Shown piece after piece: positions 1-11,902 of a stretch of DNA of 64,000 nucleotides. The stretch lies in contig NZ_JABEKU010000001.1 in assembly GCF_013283665.1 (NCBI RefSeq), forward strand, positions 1,984,001 through 2,048,000. The letters are read 5' to 3'. The translations under genes were made by a program, and so were the position numbers. The notes beneath the pieces were generated by a model. That model did no database searches. It was not told the origin of the DNA and saw only the letters and a program-made list of their open reading frames with translations. This stretch comes from Ensifer sesbaniae. GTDB lineage: Bacteria > Pseudomonadota > Alphaproteobacteria > Rhizobiales > Rhizobiaceae. The stretch's first letter is position 1, and each line of letters opens with the position of its first letter.

Positions 1-9
1 CTCGGCCAT
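1..9 (-). CDS. Start of a second cyclophilin-like gene (partial, left edge)
   Basis: Only the first three codons (Met-Ala-Glu) lie in the window. They are preceded on the minus strand by an AGAAGGAG ribosome binding site at about 16-23, which is why a real start is called here. Rhizobial genomes usually carry two neighbouring peptidyl-prolyl isomerase genes, and the second protein commonly begins Met-Ala-Glu, so this is probably ppiB in an operon with the exported cyclophilin just upstream (gap 22 bases). The identity is inference from context; the start codon and Shine-Dalgarno are visible. Confidence 0.45.
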
Positions 10-31
10 GGGTTTTCTCCTTCTGTTGACT

Positions 32-604
32 TTACTTGCCGACCTTGACGTTGATCATGCGGTCGGGATCGGTAACGGAGCCGTTGTTGGCATCGTCGCC
101 GAGCTTGATCTTGTCGACGTTCTCCATCCCGGAAACGACCTTGCCGACGACAGTATACTGGCCGTTCAGGAAGTCTCCCGGGGCGAACATGATGAAAAAC
201 TGCGAGTTGGCGCTGTTCGGGTCCTGCGAGCGGGCCATGCCGACCGTGCCGCGCTCGAACGGAACGTCGGAGAACTCCGCCGGCAGGTCGGGCCGCGAGG
301 AACCACCGGTGCCGGCAGCCTGCGGCTGGTAGCCGTTTTCCATGTCGCCATACTGCACGTCGCCGGTCTGGGCCATGAAGCCCTTGATCACGCGGTGAAA
401 GGCAACGTTGTCATATTCGCCGGCGGCGGCAAGCGCCTTGATCTGCTCGACATGCTTCGGAGCAATGTCCGGACGCAGTTCGACGACGACAGGCCCATCC
501 TTGAGCGTGATCGTGATGAAGTTGTCGGCCGATTGTGCGATCGCCGTTCCCGTCCAGGAGGCAAGCGCAAGGGCGCCGGCGAAAGCGAGGTGGAGGATTT
601 TCAT
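32..604 (-). CDS. ppiA: Exported peptidyl-prolyl cis-trans isomerase (cyclophilin)
   Basis: Cyclophilin-type prolyl isomerase of 190 aa that would catalyse cis-trans isomerisation of X-Pro bonds during folding in the periplasm. The N-terminus (MKILHLAFAGALALASW... ending TAIAQS) is a clear Sec signal peptide with cleavage around residue 23. The mature part carries the cyclophilin core: FHRVIKGFMAQTGD, the GMARSQDPNSANSQFFI stretch and a C-terminal VVGKVVSGM segment. A longer reading from 703 would add 33 residues without a signal-peptide shape and would run back into coaD, so the ATG at 604 is chosen. It sits downstream of coaD in the same direction with a gap of 34 bases, so coaD-ppiA-ppiB is a likely operon. 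Confidence 0.9.
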   Translation of the reverse strand: MKILHLAFAGALALASWTGTAIAQSADNFITITLKDGPVVVELRPDIAPKHVEQIKALAAAGEYDNVAFHRVIKGFMAQTGDVQYGDMENGYQPQAAGTGGSSRPDLPAEFSDVPFERGTVGMARSQDPNSANSQFFIMFAPGDFLNGQYTVVGKVVSGMENVDKIKLGDDANNGSVTDPDRMINVKVGK

Positions 605-638
605 GGTTTCTCCCTGCGTGGTGAAATTGTGCCGCGCG

Positions 639-1133
639 TCAGGCGCGGCGTTTGGCCTGCAGCGCTTGGTAAACTGCCGCGGGCACGAAGGCGCTGACGT
701 CACCGCCCATGGCCGCGATCTGGCGGACCAATGTGGCCGTAATGGGCCGCGATGCCGTGCCCGCGGGCAAGAATAACGTCTGGATGTCGGGGGCCATCTG
801 CCGGTTCATGCCGGCCATCTGCATTTCGTAGTCGAGGTCCGTGCCGTCGCGAAGCCCGCGCACCAGCAGTTTCGCGCCGCGGGCGCGCGCCGCGTCGACG
901 ACCAGATTGTCGAAGGCGACGACTTCGATGTCACCGGCCCTTTCGGGGAGAAACTCCTGCAGTGACTGACGGATGAGCTCGGCGCGTTCTTCGAAGGAAA
1001 ACAGCGGCGCCTTCCCCGGATGGATGCCGATCGCGACGATGACCTTCGCCGCCACGTTCAGTGCCTGCACGAGCACGTCGAGATGCCCGTTCGTCATTGG
1101 ATCGAAGGAGCCGGGATAGAATGCCGTGGTCAT
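639..1133 (-). CDS. coaD: Phosphopantetheine adenylyltransferase
   Basis: CoaD (164 aa) transfers AMP from ATP to 4'-phosphopantetheine, the penultimate step of coenzyme A synthesis, in the cytosol. The N-terminus shows the nucleotidyltransferase signature [12 protein letters not shown] (with the TxGH motif) within the first 20 residues, and the C-terminal part has the ITATLVR motif that corresponds to the second ATP-binding ISSTxVR block. Length is typical of the family (about 160 aa). The ATG at 1133 begins [12 protein letters not shown]; an earlier start at 1187 would add 18 residues unlike the family. It is the first gene of the minus-strand run that continues into the cyclophilins. Confidence 0.96.
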   Translation of the reverse strand: MTTAFYPGSFDPMTNGHLDVLVQALNVAAKVIVAIGIHPGKAPLFSFEERAELIRQSLQEFLPERAGDIEVVAFDNLVVDAARARGAKLLVRGLRDGTDLDYEMQMAGMNRQMAPDIQTLFLPAGTASRPITATLVRQIAAMGGDVSAFVPAAVYQALQAKRRA

Positions 1134-1359
1134 TGCACCTGTTTCCGTTTGGTGAAGCCTTTTGTCACGTACGGCGACGGACCGCAAGAGTTGTGCCGAT
1201 GGCTGAGGACTGTTCCCTGGGAAACAGCGGGGCGGAAAGAATGAATGCTAGATGAATGTCATGTTCAACGGTGCTTCACACGCAGAACGTTAGTGTAGCG
1301 CCATAAACAACGGAACTTTTCGAACGTATTGCCGTTTAGGATGCGAAAGGATTACGGCT

Positions 1360-1482
1360 ATGGGACTTGCTCTGTTTTCGATGGCGATGTTTTTCACGAT
1401 GCTTTTCGCGACGATTCAAGGACTTCGCAACGAGTCCCGTGACCGGCGCGAGCAATTCGTGACCCAGAAGATCTTCCGTTGA
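1360..1482 (+). CDS. Tiny single-pass membrane protein (40 aa), unknown function
   Basis: A 40-codon ORF reads MGLALFSMAMFFTMLF followed by a charged tail (RNESRDRREQ...), so a membrane segment over residues 3-20 and a short soluble tail. A GAAAGGA sequence at 1345-1351 gives a Shine-Dalgarno about 8 bases before the ATG. It is followed after 11 bases by a second ORF of the same architecture, and both precede an intrinsic terminator at 1702-1735. I do not recognise a family. The paired layout with good ribosome sites and a shared terminator argues for a real transcript rather than chance ORFs. Confidence 0.5.
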   Translation: MGLALFSMAMFFTMLFATIQGLRNESRDRREQFVTQKIFR

Positions 1483-1493
1483 CGGAGGGCGTC

Positions 1494-1622
1494 ATGGCCA
1501 CCCTGTTCATGATCGCGGCTGCGGTCATCAGTTTCGTTTTTTTGATCGATTTTGCCCGGACGATACGCGACCTCCAGCGCGATCGCCAGGGTTCGGAGCG
1601 GCTCGACGGATTCAACGTCTAG
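1494..1622 (+). CDS. Tiny single-pass membrane protein (42 aa), unknown function
   Basis: A 42-codon ORF: MATLFMIAAAVISFVFLIDF is a hydrophobic segment, then a basic/acidic tail (RTIRDLQRDRQGSERL...). A GGAGGG site at 1484-1489 lies 4 bases before the ATG and overlaps the end of the spacer from the preceding 40-aa ORF, so the two look translationally paired. The tail, like that of its neighbour, is rich in Arg, Asp and Gln (possible amphipathic helix). No known family recognised; membrane-bound micro-proteins of this size often modulate a larger partner, but that is inference only. Confidence 0.5.
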   Translation: MATLFMIAAAVISFVFLIDFARTIRDLQRDRQGSERLDGFNV

Positions 1623-1701
1623 CAGCCCACGGCTTCGCGAATGAAGCTTGGTAATAAGCGGTCGTCGTTCCTTCCCTTCCCCTGAGGCGACCGCCATTGC
1701 A

Positions 1702-1735
1702 AGCCGGACGGCATCCCCTGCCCGTCCGGCTTTTT
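1702..1735 (+). terminator. Intrinsic terminator after the two micro-ORFs
   Basis: Perfect 10-bp inverted repeat AGCCGGACGG (1702-1711) / CCGTCCGGCT (1722-1731) with a 10-base loop, followed by a T run at 1731-1735. Polarity fits transcripts from the plus strand; it also lies just past the stop of the convergent MATE gene. Confidence 0.8.
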
Positions 1736-1748
1736 CTTGGCCAGGCGC

Positions 1749-3164
1749 TCACCGCGCCTTGGCTGGTTGGGCAGCCCTTGCCGAAATCCCGTTGATCATC
1801 CGGAAGAAGCGCCAATTCAACAATAACGCCGCCGCGGCAAGGCCAAGGACGAATCCGAACCAGACACCGATTCCGCCGAAGTTGAACGGGAAGGCGAAGG
1901 CCCAGGCGCAGACGAAACCGATCGGCCAATAGGATATCATCGCCAGCAGCATCGGCACCTTGGTATCCTTCAGGCCGCGCAGCATGCCGGCAGCGATTGC
2001 CTGCATGCCGTCGACGAGCTGAAAGGCGCCGGCAATGACGATGAGCGGCGCGGCAAAGGCAAGCACGGCGGCGGCATCCGGCCGATCGGTATCGAGATAG
2101 AGCGCGGCGAGCTGGCTCGGGAAAAACGCATAGATCGCACTGCCGACGACGGCAAAGCCGGCTCCGAGGACCAGAGACGCAATCGCCGCGCGCCGCACGC
2201 CCAGCAGGTCGCCGCGACCAAAGGCAAGCCCGACGCGAACGGTGGCCGCCTGCGCGATACCAAGCGGGATCATGAAGGCGATCGAGGCGAACTGCAGCGC
2301 GATCCCGTGCGCGGCAAGCTCGATCGTACCGATCGTGCCCATCAGCAGCGATGCGACGGTAAAGAGGCTGACCTCGGCGAGGATCGTCAGCGAGATCGGA
2401 ATGCCGAGATGGACGACCTCGCGGAAAGCAGCCCAGTCGGGCCGCCAGAAGCGCACGAAGAGCTCGTACCGGTTGAGCTCAGGTTTGCTCTTGATATAGC
2501 CGATCGTCAGCGCCGCGCCGAGCAGCGCCACGCCAAGGGCCGCCACCGCAGCACCGAAGATGCCGAGCTTAGGAAAGCCGAAATGGCCATAGATCAGCAC
2601 GTAGCAGAGGGTGGCATTGAGCACGAGCGTCGCCAGCGTCACGTAGAGAATGACCCCTGCCCGCTCCAAACCGCTCAGGAATGCTCGCAGCACCATGAAG
2701 ATGAGGCCCGGGAAGATCGCCCATTGCGCAACGTGGATATATTCGGCCGCAAGCGCTGCCACCTTCGGCTGCTGCCCGGCAAAGAGCAGGATCGGTTCGG
2801 CCATCCAGAGGATCGGCGCCGTCAGCACGCCATAGAGCAGGACGACCCACATGCCCATGCGCACGGAGCGGCGCACCGAGACCTTGTCGCCCCGCCCCAC
2901 GGCCTGCGCTGCCATCGGCACCACAGCGTTCGCAAAGCCGCTGCCGAAGATGTAGACGGTGAAATACATTTGCGTCGCCAGGATGATCGCAGCAAGCTCG
3001 GTTGCGCCGAGCTTGCCGACCATCAGAACGTCCGTCGTGTTGATCGCGAGTTGGGCAAGCTGGGCACCGACGAACGGCACGCCGAGATGGAAGCTTGCGC
3101 GATAATGCGTCCGCCAGGAGTTGTCGGTCGTCAACGGTATCGAGCTCGCATTCGCGGTCAGCAT
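1749..3164 (-). CDS. MATE-family multidrug efflux pump
   Basis: A 471-aa polytopic inner-membrane protein of the MATE (multidrug and toxic compound extrusion) family, which exports cationic drugs in exchange for Na+ or H+. Recognisable family features are the N-terminal segment VPFVGAQLAQLAINTTDVLMVGKLG, the repeated Gly/Ala-rich helices, and the second half starting near HLGIPISLTILAEVSLFTVASLLMG, which repeats the first half as expected for the two six-helix lobes. The length fits NorM-type proteins (about 450-480 aa). The substrate cannot be told from sequence. It follows a TetA-like MFS gene in the same direction with a hairpin between them (3256-3271), so it probably has its own promoter. 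Confidence 0.88.
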   Translation of the reverse strand: MLTANASSIPLTTDNSWRTHYRASFHLGVPFVGAQLAQLAINTTDVLMVGKLGATELAAIILATQMYFTVYIFGSGFANAVVPMAAQAVGRGDKVSVRRSVRMGMWVVLLYGVLTAPILWMAEPILLFAGQQPKVAALAAEYIHVAQWAIFPGLIFMVLRAFLSGLERAGVILYVTLATLVLNATLCYVLIYGHFGFPKLGIFGAAVAALGVALLGAALTIGYIKSKPELNRYELFVRFWRPDWAAFREVVHLGIPISLTILAEVSLFTVASLLMGTIGTIELAAHGIALQFASIAFMIPLGIAQAATVRVGLAFGRGDLLGVRRAAIASLVLGAGFAVVGSAIYAFFPSQLAALYLDTDRPDAAAVLAFAAPLIVIAGAFQLVDGMQAIAAGMLRGLKDTKVPMLLAMISYWPIGFVCAWAFAFPFNFGGIGVWFGFVLGLAAAALLLNWRFFRMINGISARAAQPAKAR

Positions 3165-3255
3165 GGCAGATTCCTGGCAGTCGGCGCGGCCCCGGGCCGC
3201 AACTGGAAGTCGGAGGGAGGAAAACCGGAAATAGAATACCGCCGGGAAAAGAGCC

Positions 3256-3271
3256 AGCCGCTAGGGCGGCT
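3256..3271 (-). terminator. Hairpin between the MFS and MATE genes
   Basis: AGCCGC (3256-3261) pairs with GCGGCT (3266-3271) over a 4-base loop. On the minus strand it follows the MFS stop and is trailed by a TCTTTTCC stretch a few bases later, so it may act as a weak terminator of the MFS gene. Confidence 0.35.
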
Positions 3272-3307
3272 TTGCTCAAACTTTCATCGATAGATCACGA
3301 AAATTGA

Positions 3308-4615
3308 TCAATTTCCGTGCATTCTCGGTCGTTCCACCGTTTCAACCGCTGCTGCGGCAACGACCGGCGCGTCCGTCTCCAACGCTTGTGGCCCGACCGC
3401 GCTGCTCCTGGGTATTTTCAACAGGAAGACGACGAGCGCGCCGACGAGGAAGCAACTCGCAAGCGCATAGGGAGCGCCGGCGAAAGCGACGGGAGCGCCG
3501 GGACTGGTGAAGTAGCCGAAGGCCTGGGTGAAGATCAGCGGGCCAATGATCGTGGTGATGCTGCCGATGCTGGTCAGCGCACCCTGAAGTTCTCCCTGTG
3601 CCGACGGTGGGACATGCGCGGCTGCGATGCTGCGCAGCGGCGGATCGGCGAGGCTTTCGAGCGCGGTCGCGATGATCACCGCATAGATCATCCATCCCTG
3701 CCAGGCGCCGGCATAGCCGATGGCGCCGAGCGTCGTGAAGGTCAGTCCGAGCACCGCCGTCCGCCACTCGCCAAGCCGCGGCACGACACGCGGCAAAATG
3801 ACGGCCATGACGAACGCGCCGCCGATGCCGAAGATCCCGAGCGAAAGCCCGATCTGCCCCTCGCTCCAGCCATAGCGATAGTTGGATACGAAGGACCAGA
3901 CTGCCGGATAGACGGAATGGGCGAGCCAGAAGAGAAAAAACACCAAGCCGACCCAGCCGATACCGGGATAGTTGCGCATCTGCTTCAGAGCACCGAGCGG
4001 ATTGGCGCGTTTCCACTCGAAACGGCGGCGATTGGCGCGATCCAGTGTCTCCGGCAGCAGAAACACGCCGAGGATGAAATTCAGGAAGGAGAGCGCTGCG
4101 GCACCGTAGAACGGCACGCGCGGACCCAATTCCCCGAGCAGGCCGCCGAGCACGGGACCAAGGGCGAAGCCAGTCCCGAAGGCAATGCCGATCAGCCCAA
4201 AATTCTTGGCGCGGTTCCCGTCGTTGCTAATGTCGGCGATATAGGCCGATGCGGTGCCGAAGCTCGCTCCGCTGATGCCGGCGAGAATGCGGCCGATGAA
4301 CAGCATCCAGTAGCTGGTAGCGAGCGCGCAGATCAGATTGTCGAGCGCGAAGGTGAAGACGGACGCGAGTAGGACCGGGCGTCGGCCGAATCGGTCGCTG
4401 AGATTGCCGATCAGCGGGGCGAAGAGAAACTGCATCGCCGCATAGACGAGCAGCAGCCAGCCGCCATCTATCGCCGCCTCGCTGACATTGGATCCGGTCA
4501 GCTCTTCCAGATAGGTCGGCAACACCGGAACGATGATCGCGATGCCGAGGATATCCAGGAACAGGATGAGGAAGACGAGGAACAGGCCGCGTCGCACAAA
4601 TTTCTCGTCGAGCAT
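3308..4615 (-). CDS. TetA-like MFS efflux transporter
   Basis: A 435-aa major facilitator of the DHA1/TetA type with about 12 membrane segments. The diagnostic loop 2-3 motif A is present as [11 protein letters not shown] (residues 70-80), and the segment [21 protein letters not shown] is the motif found in TetA(A/C/G)-like proteins. Such pumps exchange a drug (tetracycline-Mg in true TetA) for protons. Whether this one handles tetracycline is unknown: there is no adjacent TetR-type repressor, which makes a chromosomal broad efflux role more likely. The start at 4615 ([10 protein letters not shown]) puts a short basic N-terminus before helix 1. Confidence 0.88.
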   Translation of the reverse strand: MLDEKFVRRGLFLVFLILFLDILGIAIIVPVLPTYLEELTGSNVSEAAIDGGWLLLVYAAMQFLFAPLIGNLSDRFGRRPVLLASVFTFALDNLICALATSYWMLFIGRILAGISGASFGTASAYIADISNDGNRAKNFGLIGIAFGTGFALGPVLGGLLGELGPRVPFYGAAALSFLNFILGVFLLPETLDRANRRRFEWKRANPLGALKQMRNYPGIGWVGLVFFLFWLAHSVYPAVWSFVSNYRYGWSEGQIGLSLGIFGIGGAFVMAVILPRVVPRLGEWRTAVLGLTFTTLGAIGYAGAWQGWMIYAVIIATALESLADPPLRSIAAAHVPPSAQGELQGALTSIGSITTIIGPLIFTQAFGYFTSPGAPVAFAGAPYALASCFLVGALVVFLLKIPRSSAVGPQALETDAPVVAAAAVETVERPRMHGN

Positions 4616-4784
4616 GCGATTCTTCCCCCGTGCGGCCTGCCTCAGGGTGAGAGACAGAACGTGAACGACGCTACCAATTTAGGTGTAACGGATCATTTTG
4701 CGCGAAACAATCCGTGAACATCTCAAATTATCTGATGAGATTATCGCAATGGTTGATGCGTCGCGTGACGGGGGCGACCGCCTG

Positions 4785-5693
4785 TCACGCATGGTCGCGC
4801 CGTTGCTCGAGCTTCAAGAAATCGACGAAGGCGCGCAGCGGCGCCGGCATGTGCCTGCGGCTTGCATAATACAGAAACGGCCCGGAAAAGCTGGTCGTCC
4901 AGTCATCGAGGATGGGCACGAGCTGCCCGATCGCGATCGCAGGCGCCACGAACTCCTCGAAGGTGCGGATGATGCCAAGCCCGTCGATGGCGGCGCCGAT
5001 TTCGAGGTCGATCGTGTTGGCGGTCACCACAGCGGGCGGCGCGATCGTCAGCGCCGCGTCGCCTTCGCCGAACTCCCAGGGAAGGGAAATGCCGCTGGCG
5101 AAACGGTGACGAATGCAGCGATGTTCGAGCAGGTCGCGTGGATGGCGCGGCACCCCTCGCCTCGCGAGATAATCCGGGGCCGCGGCCGTAACATAGCGTT
5201 GCCGGCTCGGCCCGATGGGGATCGCGATCATGTCGCGCTCGACGCGTTCCTCGTAACGCACGCCGGCATCGAACCCGGCCGCCAGAACGTCGACGAAGCC
5301 ATCTTCCGCCGTCACTTCCAACGAGATCGCCGGGTGCTCGCTGAGGAATCGACCGACGATCGGTGGTAGGATTTCGCGGGCGACGATGGTTGGGACATTG
5401 AGCTTCAGCGTTCCCGCCGGACTGTCGCGCATTTCGTTGACCTGCTCGAGCGCGCCGGCAATTTCGCCGAGTGCAGGCGAAAGCCGATCGAGCAGCCGCG
5501 TGCCGGCCTCCGTGAGCGTGACGCTGCGGGTCGTGCGGTTCAGCAGGCGCACTTGCAGCTTCGCTTCCAGCCGGCGCAGCGCCTCGCTGAGCGACGACGC
5601 GGAAACGCCACGCTTCTTCGCTGCCGCGCGGAAGCTGCGCGCGGAGGCAACGGCGGTGAAGGCATCGAGATCGGCGAGCGGCAGGTCGTTCAT
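4785..5693 (-). CDS. LysR-family transcriptional regulator
   Basis: A 302-aa LysR-type regulator. Residues 1-62 form the winged helix-turn-helix (LADLDAFTAVASARSFRAAAKKRGVSASSLSEALRRLE in family register), followed by a linker helix and a periplasmic-binding-protein-like effector domain. It diverges from the aldo-keto reductase gene starting at 5814, leaving 120 bases that must hold both promoters, the usual arrangement for a LysR protein controlling its neighbour. Effector and targets beyond that neighbour cannot be read from sequence. Confidence 0.9.
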   Translation of the reverse strand: MNDLPLADLDAFTAVASARSFRAAAKKRGVSASSLSEALRRLEAKLQVRLLNRTTRSVTLTEAGTRLLDRLSPALGEIAGALEQVNEMRDSPAGTLKLNVPTIVAREILPPIVGRFLSEHPAISLEVTAEDGFVDVLAAGFDAGVRYEERVERDMIAIPIGPSRQRYVTAAAPDYLARRGVPRHPRDLLEHRCIRHRFASGISLPWEFGEGDAALTIAPPAVVTANTIDLEIGAAIDGLGIIRTFEEFVAPAIAIGQLVPILDDWTTSFSGPFLYYASRRHMPAPLRAFVDFLKLEQRRDHA

Positions 5694-5813
5694 TGTGCGG
5701 AATTTCGTACAAGTCGTTCGGTTGAGATCGGATTATCGCACGACGCCGATCGAAGTAAACAAGAGACCGAGCAAACGGCCGGCAGATTTCGGCCTTGTCG
5801 AAGGAGAACACGA

Positions 5814-6806
5814 ATGGATTACGTTTCACTCGGAAAGACCGGCCCGTCGGTGTCGGTCCTCGGCCTCGGTTGCATGGGCATGTCCGGCATGTACGGCCCG
5901 GCCGATCGTGCCGAAAGCATCGCTACCATCCATGCCGCGCTGGAGGCCGGCATCACGCTGCTCGACACCGGCGACTTCTATGGTATGGGCCATAACGAGA
6001 TGCTGATCGGCGAGGCGCTGAAAGGCGGAAAACGCGAGAAGGCGTTGTTGAGCGTGAAGTTCGGCGCCTTGCGTGATGCCGCCGGCAACTGGTCCGGCTA
6101 CGATTGCCGCCCCAAGGCCATCCGCAACTTTCTCGCCTATTCGCTGCAGCGGCTCGGTGTCGACCATATCGACGTCTATCGCCCCTCCAGGCTCGATCCC
6201 GACGTTCCGATCGAGGACACCATTGGTGCGATCGCCGACATGGTGAAGGCTGGATACGTCCGACATATCGGCCTCTCCGAAGTCGGCTCCGAAACCATCC
6301 GCCGCGCTGCTGCCGTCCACCCGATCTCGGATCTGCAGATCGAATATTCGCTGATATCACGCGGTATCGAGTCGGAGATCCTGCCGACCTGCCGCGCTCT
6401 CGGCATTGGCGTCACCGCCTACGGTGTTCTCTCGCGCGGCCTGATTAGCGGTCATTGGCAGAAGGGCGCGGTCGGCAAGGGCGATTTCCGCGCCATGAGC
6501 CCGCGGTTCCAGGAGGGCAACATCGACAAGAACCTCGCCCTCGTCGAGGCGCTGAGGCAGATCGCCGATAGCAAGGGCGTTTCGGTGGCGCAGATCGCGA
6601 TTGCCTGGGTGGCGGCACAGGGCCAGGACATCGTGCCGTTGATCGGGGCGCGCCGGCGGGATCGCTTGGCGGAAGCCCTCGCCTCGCGCGATATCACTCT
6701 CAGCTCCGGCGATCTGGCTGCGATCGAAAAGGCGGTTCCGAAAGACGCCGCCGCGGGCGCCCGCTATCCAGAAGCCCTGCTCGCCCATATGGACAGCGAA
6801 CGCTGA
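5814..6806 (+). CDS. Aldo-keto reductase with Ser at the usual catalytic His position
   Basis: A 330-aa aldo-keto reductase, a cytosolic NADPH-dependent (beta/alpha)8 barrel enzyme reducing aldehydes or ketones. Three tetrad residues are visible: Asp51 and Tyr56 in DTGDFYG and Lys82 in SVKFG. The fourth, normally His in a YxxHRxD context, reads VYRPSRLDP, so Ser125 occupies that place. An AAGGAGAA Shine-Dalgarno at 5801-5808 supports the ATG at 5814 over longer in-frame readings. It is divergent from a LysR gene that probably regulates it. The natural substrate is unknown. Confidence 0.92.
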   Translation: MDYVSLGKTGPSVSVLGLGCMGMSGMYGPADRAESIATIHAALEAGITLLDTGDFYGMGHNEMLIGEALKGGKREKALLSVKFGALRDAAGNWSGYDCRPKAIRNFLAYSLQRLGVDHIDVYRPSRLDPDVPIEDTIGAIADMVKAGYVRHIGLSEVGSETIRRAAAVHPISDLQIEYSLISRGIESEILPTCRALGIGVTAYGVLSRGLISGHWQKGAVGKGDFRAMSPRFQEGNIDKNLALVEALRQIADSKGVSVAQIAIAWVAAQGQDIVPLIGARRRDRLAEALASRDITLSSGDLAAIEKAVPKDAAAGARYPEALLAHMDSER

Positions 6807-6821
6807 CCACGACAAACGACA

Positions 6822-6845
6822 AGGGCCGGCAATCGTGCCGGCCCT
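6822..6845. terminator. Bidirectional terminator between convergent genes
   Basis: Perfect 10-bp stem AGGGCCGGCA (6822-6831) / TGCCGGCCCT (6836-6845) with a 4-base ATCG loop, in the 62-base gap between the converging aldo-keto reductase and metallopeptidase genes. No long T run, but the stem is strong and placed to serve both. Confidence 0.65.
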
Positions 6846-6868
6846 GATGGCATCTTGCGGCGCTGCGG

Positions 6869-7807
6869 TCAGACGGCACCCGAGAAGGTATCGCAGGCCG
6901 ACATCTTGCCGCTATCGAAGCCACGCTTGAACCAGCGCATGCGCTGTTCGGAGGTGCCGTGGTTGAAGCTTTCCGGAACGACATAGCCCTGCATGCGCTT
7001 TTGCAGCGTGTCGTCGCCAATCTGGGTGGCGGCGTTCAGCGCTTCCTCGAGGTCGCCCGTTTCCAGCAGACCCTTCTGGTCCGTATATTTGCCCCAGACG
7101 CCGGCGAAGCAATCGGCCTGCAGCTCGACGCGGACAGACATCTGGTTCGCTTCAGTCTCGCTCATCGACTGGCGCATCTGGTTGAACTTCGGCAGGACGC
7201 CGATCAGGTTCTGGACGTGATGGCCGACCTCGTGCGCGACCACATAGGCCTGGGCGAAGTCGCCCGATGCATCGAACTTCTGTGCGAGTTCGTCGAAGAA
7301 GCTCATGTCGAGATAGACCTTGTGGTCCCCCGGGCAATAGAACGGCCCGGAGGCGGCAGACGCGAAACCGCAAGCCGAGCGCACCTGGCCGCGGAAGAGC
7401 ACCATCTTCGGCTCTTCGTATTGTTTGCCGCTCGCCTGGAAGATGCCGTTCCAGGTATCCTCGGTCTCGGCGAGCACGGTCGCCATGAAGGCCTTCATTT
7501 CCTCTTCCTCAGCCGAGCCGCGCGGCGCCGGTGAACCGTCGCTCTGCTCGAAGCCGGGCAACTGCATCTGACCGCCGCCGCCTTCCAGCACCTGCAGCAT
7601 GTCGATGCCCATGGCCTTGAGGATGAAGTAGAGGATGACGAGGAAGATGATCGTGCCAAAGCTCATGCCGCCGCCGGCGCGACGCATGCCGCCTCCGCCG
7701 CCCGGCATGCGAAAACCGCCGCCGCGCCCGAACGGATTGCCGCCACCCGGGCTCGCGCCGCGCTGATCTTCGATGTTTTCGGATTGGCGGCGGCCTTTCC
7801 ATTCCAT
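6869..7807 (-). CDS. YpfJ-like neutral zinc metallopeptidase
   Basis: A 312-aa protein of the YpfJ/zinc_peptidase family (putative neutral zinc metallopeptidase). Layout: a Gly/Arg-rich N-terminus (residues 15-48), one membrane segment (about 49-66), a linker, then the catalytic domain with the zincin motif HEVGH at 192-196. Further on, ELQADCFAGVWG supplies the third zinc ligand region. Cys residues near SACGFA and FYCPGD are typical of the family and may form a disulfide. The protease domain is probably periplasmic. Its substrates are not known in any organism that I recall. It stands alone between a terminator and the carB upstream region. Confidence 0.9.
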   Translation of the reverse strand: MEWKGRRQSENIEDQRGASPGGGNPFGRGGGFRMPGGGGGMRRAGGGMSFGTIIFLVILYFILKAMGIDMLQVLEGGGGQMQLPGFEQSDGSPAPRGSAEEEEMKAFMATVLAETEDTWNGIFQASGKQYEEPKMVLFRGQVRSACGFASAASGPFYCPGDHKVYLDMSFFDELAQKFDASGDFAQAYVVAHEVGHHVQNLIGVLPKFNQMRQSMSETEANQMSVRVELQADCFAGVWGKYTDQKGLLETGDLEEALNAATQIGDDTLQKRMQGYVVPESFNHGTSEQRMRWFKRGFDSGKMSACDTFSGAV

Positions 7808-8010
7808 GATCTGTCCTCCCAGCCTCGGTAAACAGGCGTTGTCGGTTTGCTCTTTTATAGGACGGGCCTATCGTCGTTGTAAAACGCAATTGCCACCCGT
7901 AAGTTCGCGATCTGGCCAGACTTTTTGCTGCTTCGGGCTGGACCCGCGAAGGTTTTTCGCAACCCAGGTCGCGCTCTGTCGCCTCGGTACGCGCGGCTTT
8001 CTTGACCCTC

Positions 8011-8160
8011 GGCCGCTTTATCGCTCCTATGCATCCGGGGTCTATCGAGATCGACAAGCTGATTTCACGGCGCGTAACACTCGATGAGGCCGCCGGTGTC
8101 ATCTCACACCCTCCGGCGGCCGGGGAAGTCAAGGTTCTGGTGATTCCCGGTCGCGCCTGA
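8011..8160 (+). pseudogene. C-terminal remnant of a zinc-type alcohol dehydrogenase
   Basis: In the frame ending at TGA 8158-8160 the last 40-odd codons read GSIEIDKLISRRVTLDEAAG... then GEVKVLVIPGRA. This matches the C-terminal signature of medium-chain zinc alcohol dehydrogenases (a Gly-x-Ile-x-x-x-x-LIS-R-x-x-LDEA segment, then a G-x-x-KVLV-x-P end). Upstream, the same frame gives no recognisable dehydrogenase domain, hits a stop at 7900-7902 and has no credible start. I therefore read it as a decayed gene tail. The match is from memory of the family and was not run against a database. Confidence 0.5.
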
Positions 8161-8314
8161 CGTTTGGCGCGGATTTGGCGCTGCCGAGAGAACGAGAAAG
8201 CAGAGGACGCGCAAATATGCGGGCTTCTTGTCGATTCCGGAATTTTCGGGGTTTCGCTTGCAGATACATTTGCCTATAAGCCGCTTCTAGCCTGAAAAGA
8301 CCATCAATGCGTGC

Positions 8315-8347
8315 CCGGCCGGTGACCTCCCACTTTGGCCGGTTTTT
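8315..8347 (+). promoter_or_regulatory. Stem and T run in the carB leader
   Basis: CCGGCC (8315-8320) pairs with GGCCGG (8337-8342) across a 16-base loop and is followed directly by TTTTT (8343-8347), 27 bases before the carB ATG. This is terminator-like and could be an attenuator or simply the end of an upstream transcript. The loop is long, so confidence is modest. Confidence 0.35.
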
Positions 8348-8374
8348 CGCGCAGCTAGAAACGGATGACCGACC

Positions 8375-11866
<3,492 letters not shown>

Positions 11867-11873
11867 TAGTACG

Positions 11874-11902
11874 AGCGGCGCGCGACGATCTCGCGCGCCG
11901 CT
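11874..11902 (+). terminator. Terminator hairpin after carB
   Basis: Perfect 12-bp stem AGCGGCGCGCGA (11874-11885) / TCGCGCGCCGCT (11891-11902) with a 5-base loop, starting 7 bases after the carB stop. Very GC-rich and without a long T run. Confidence 0.65.

Larger units (their letters stand above)
7808..8374. other. Intergenic region upstream of carB
   Basis: 567 bases between the divergent metallopeptidase and carB. It holds the vestigial alcohol dehydrogenase tail (8011-8160, listed separately) and a short GC stem with a T run (8315-8347) just before carB. I see no intact gene and no convincing regulatory element otherwise. Confidence 0.6.
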
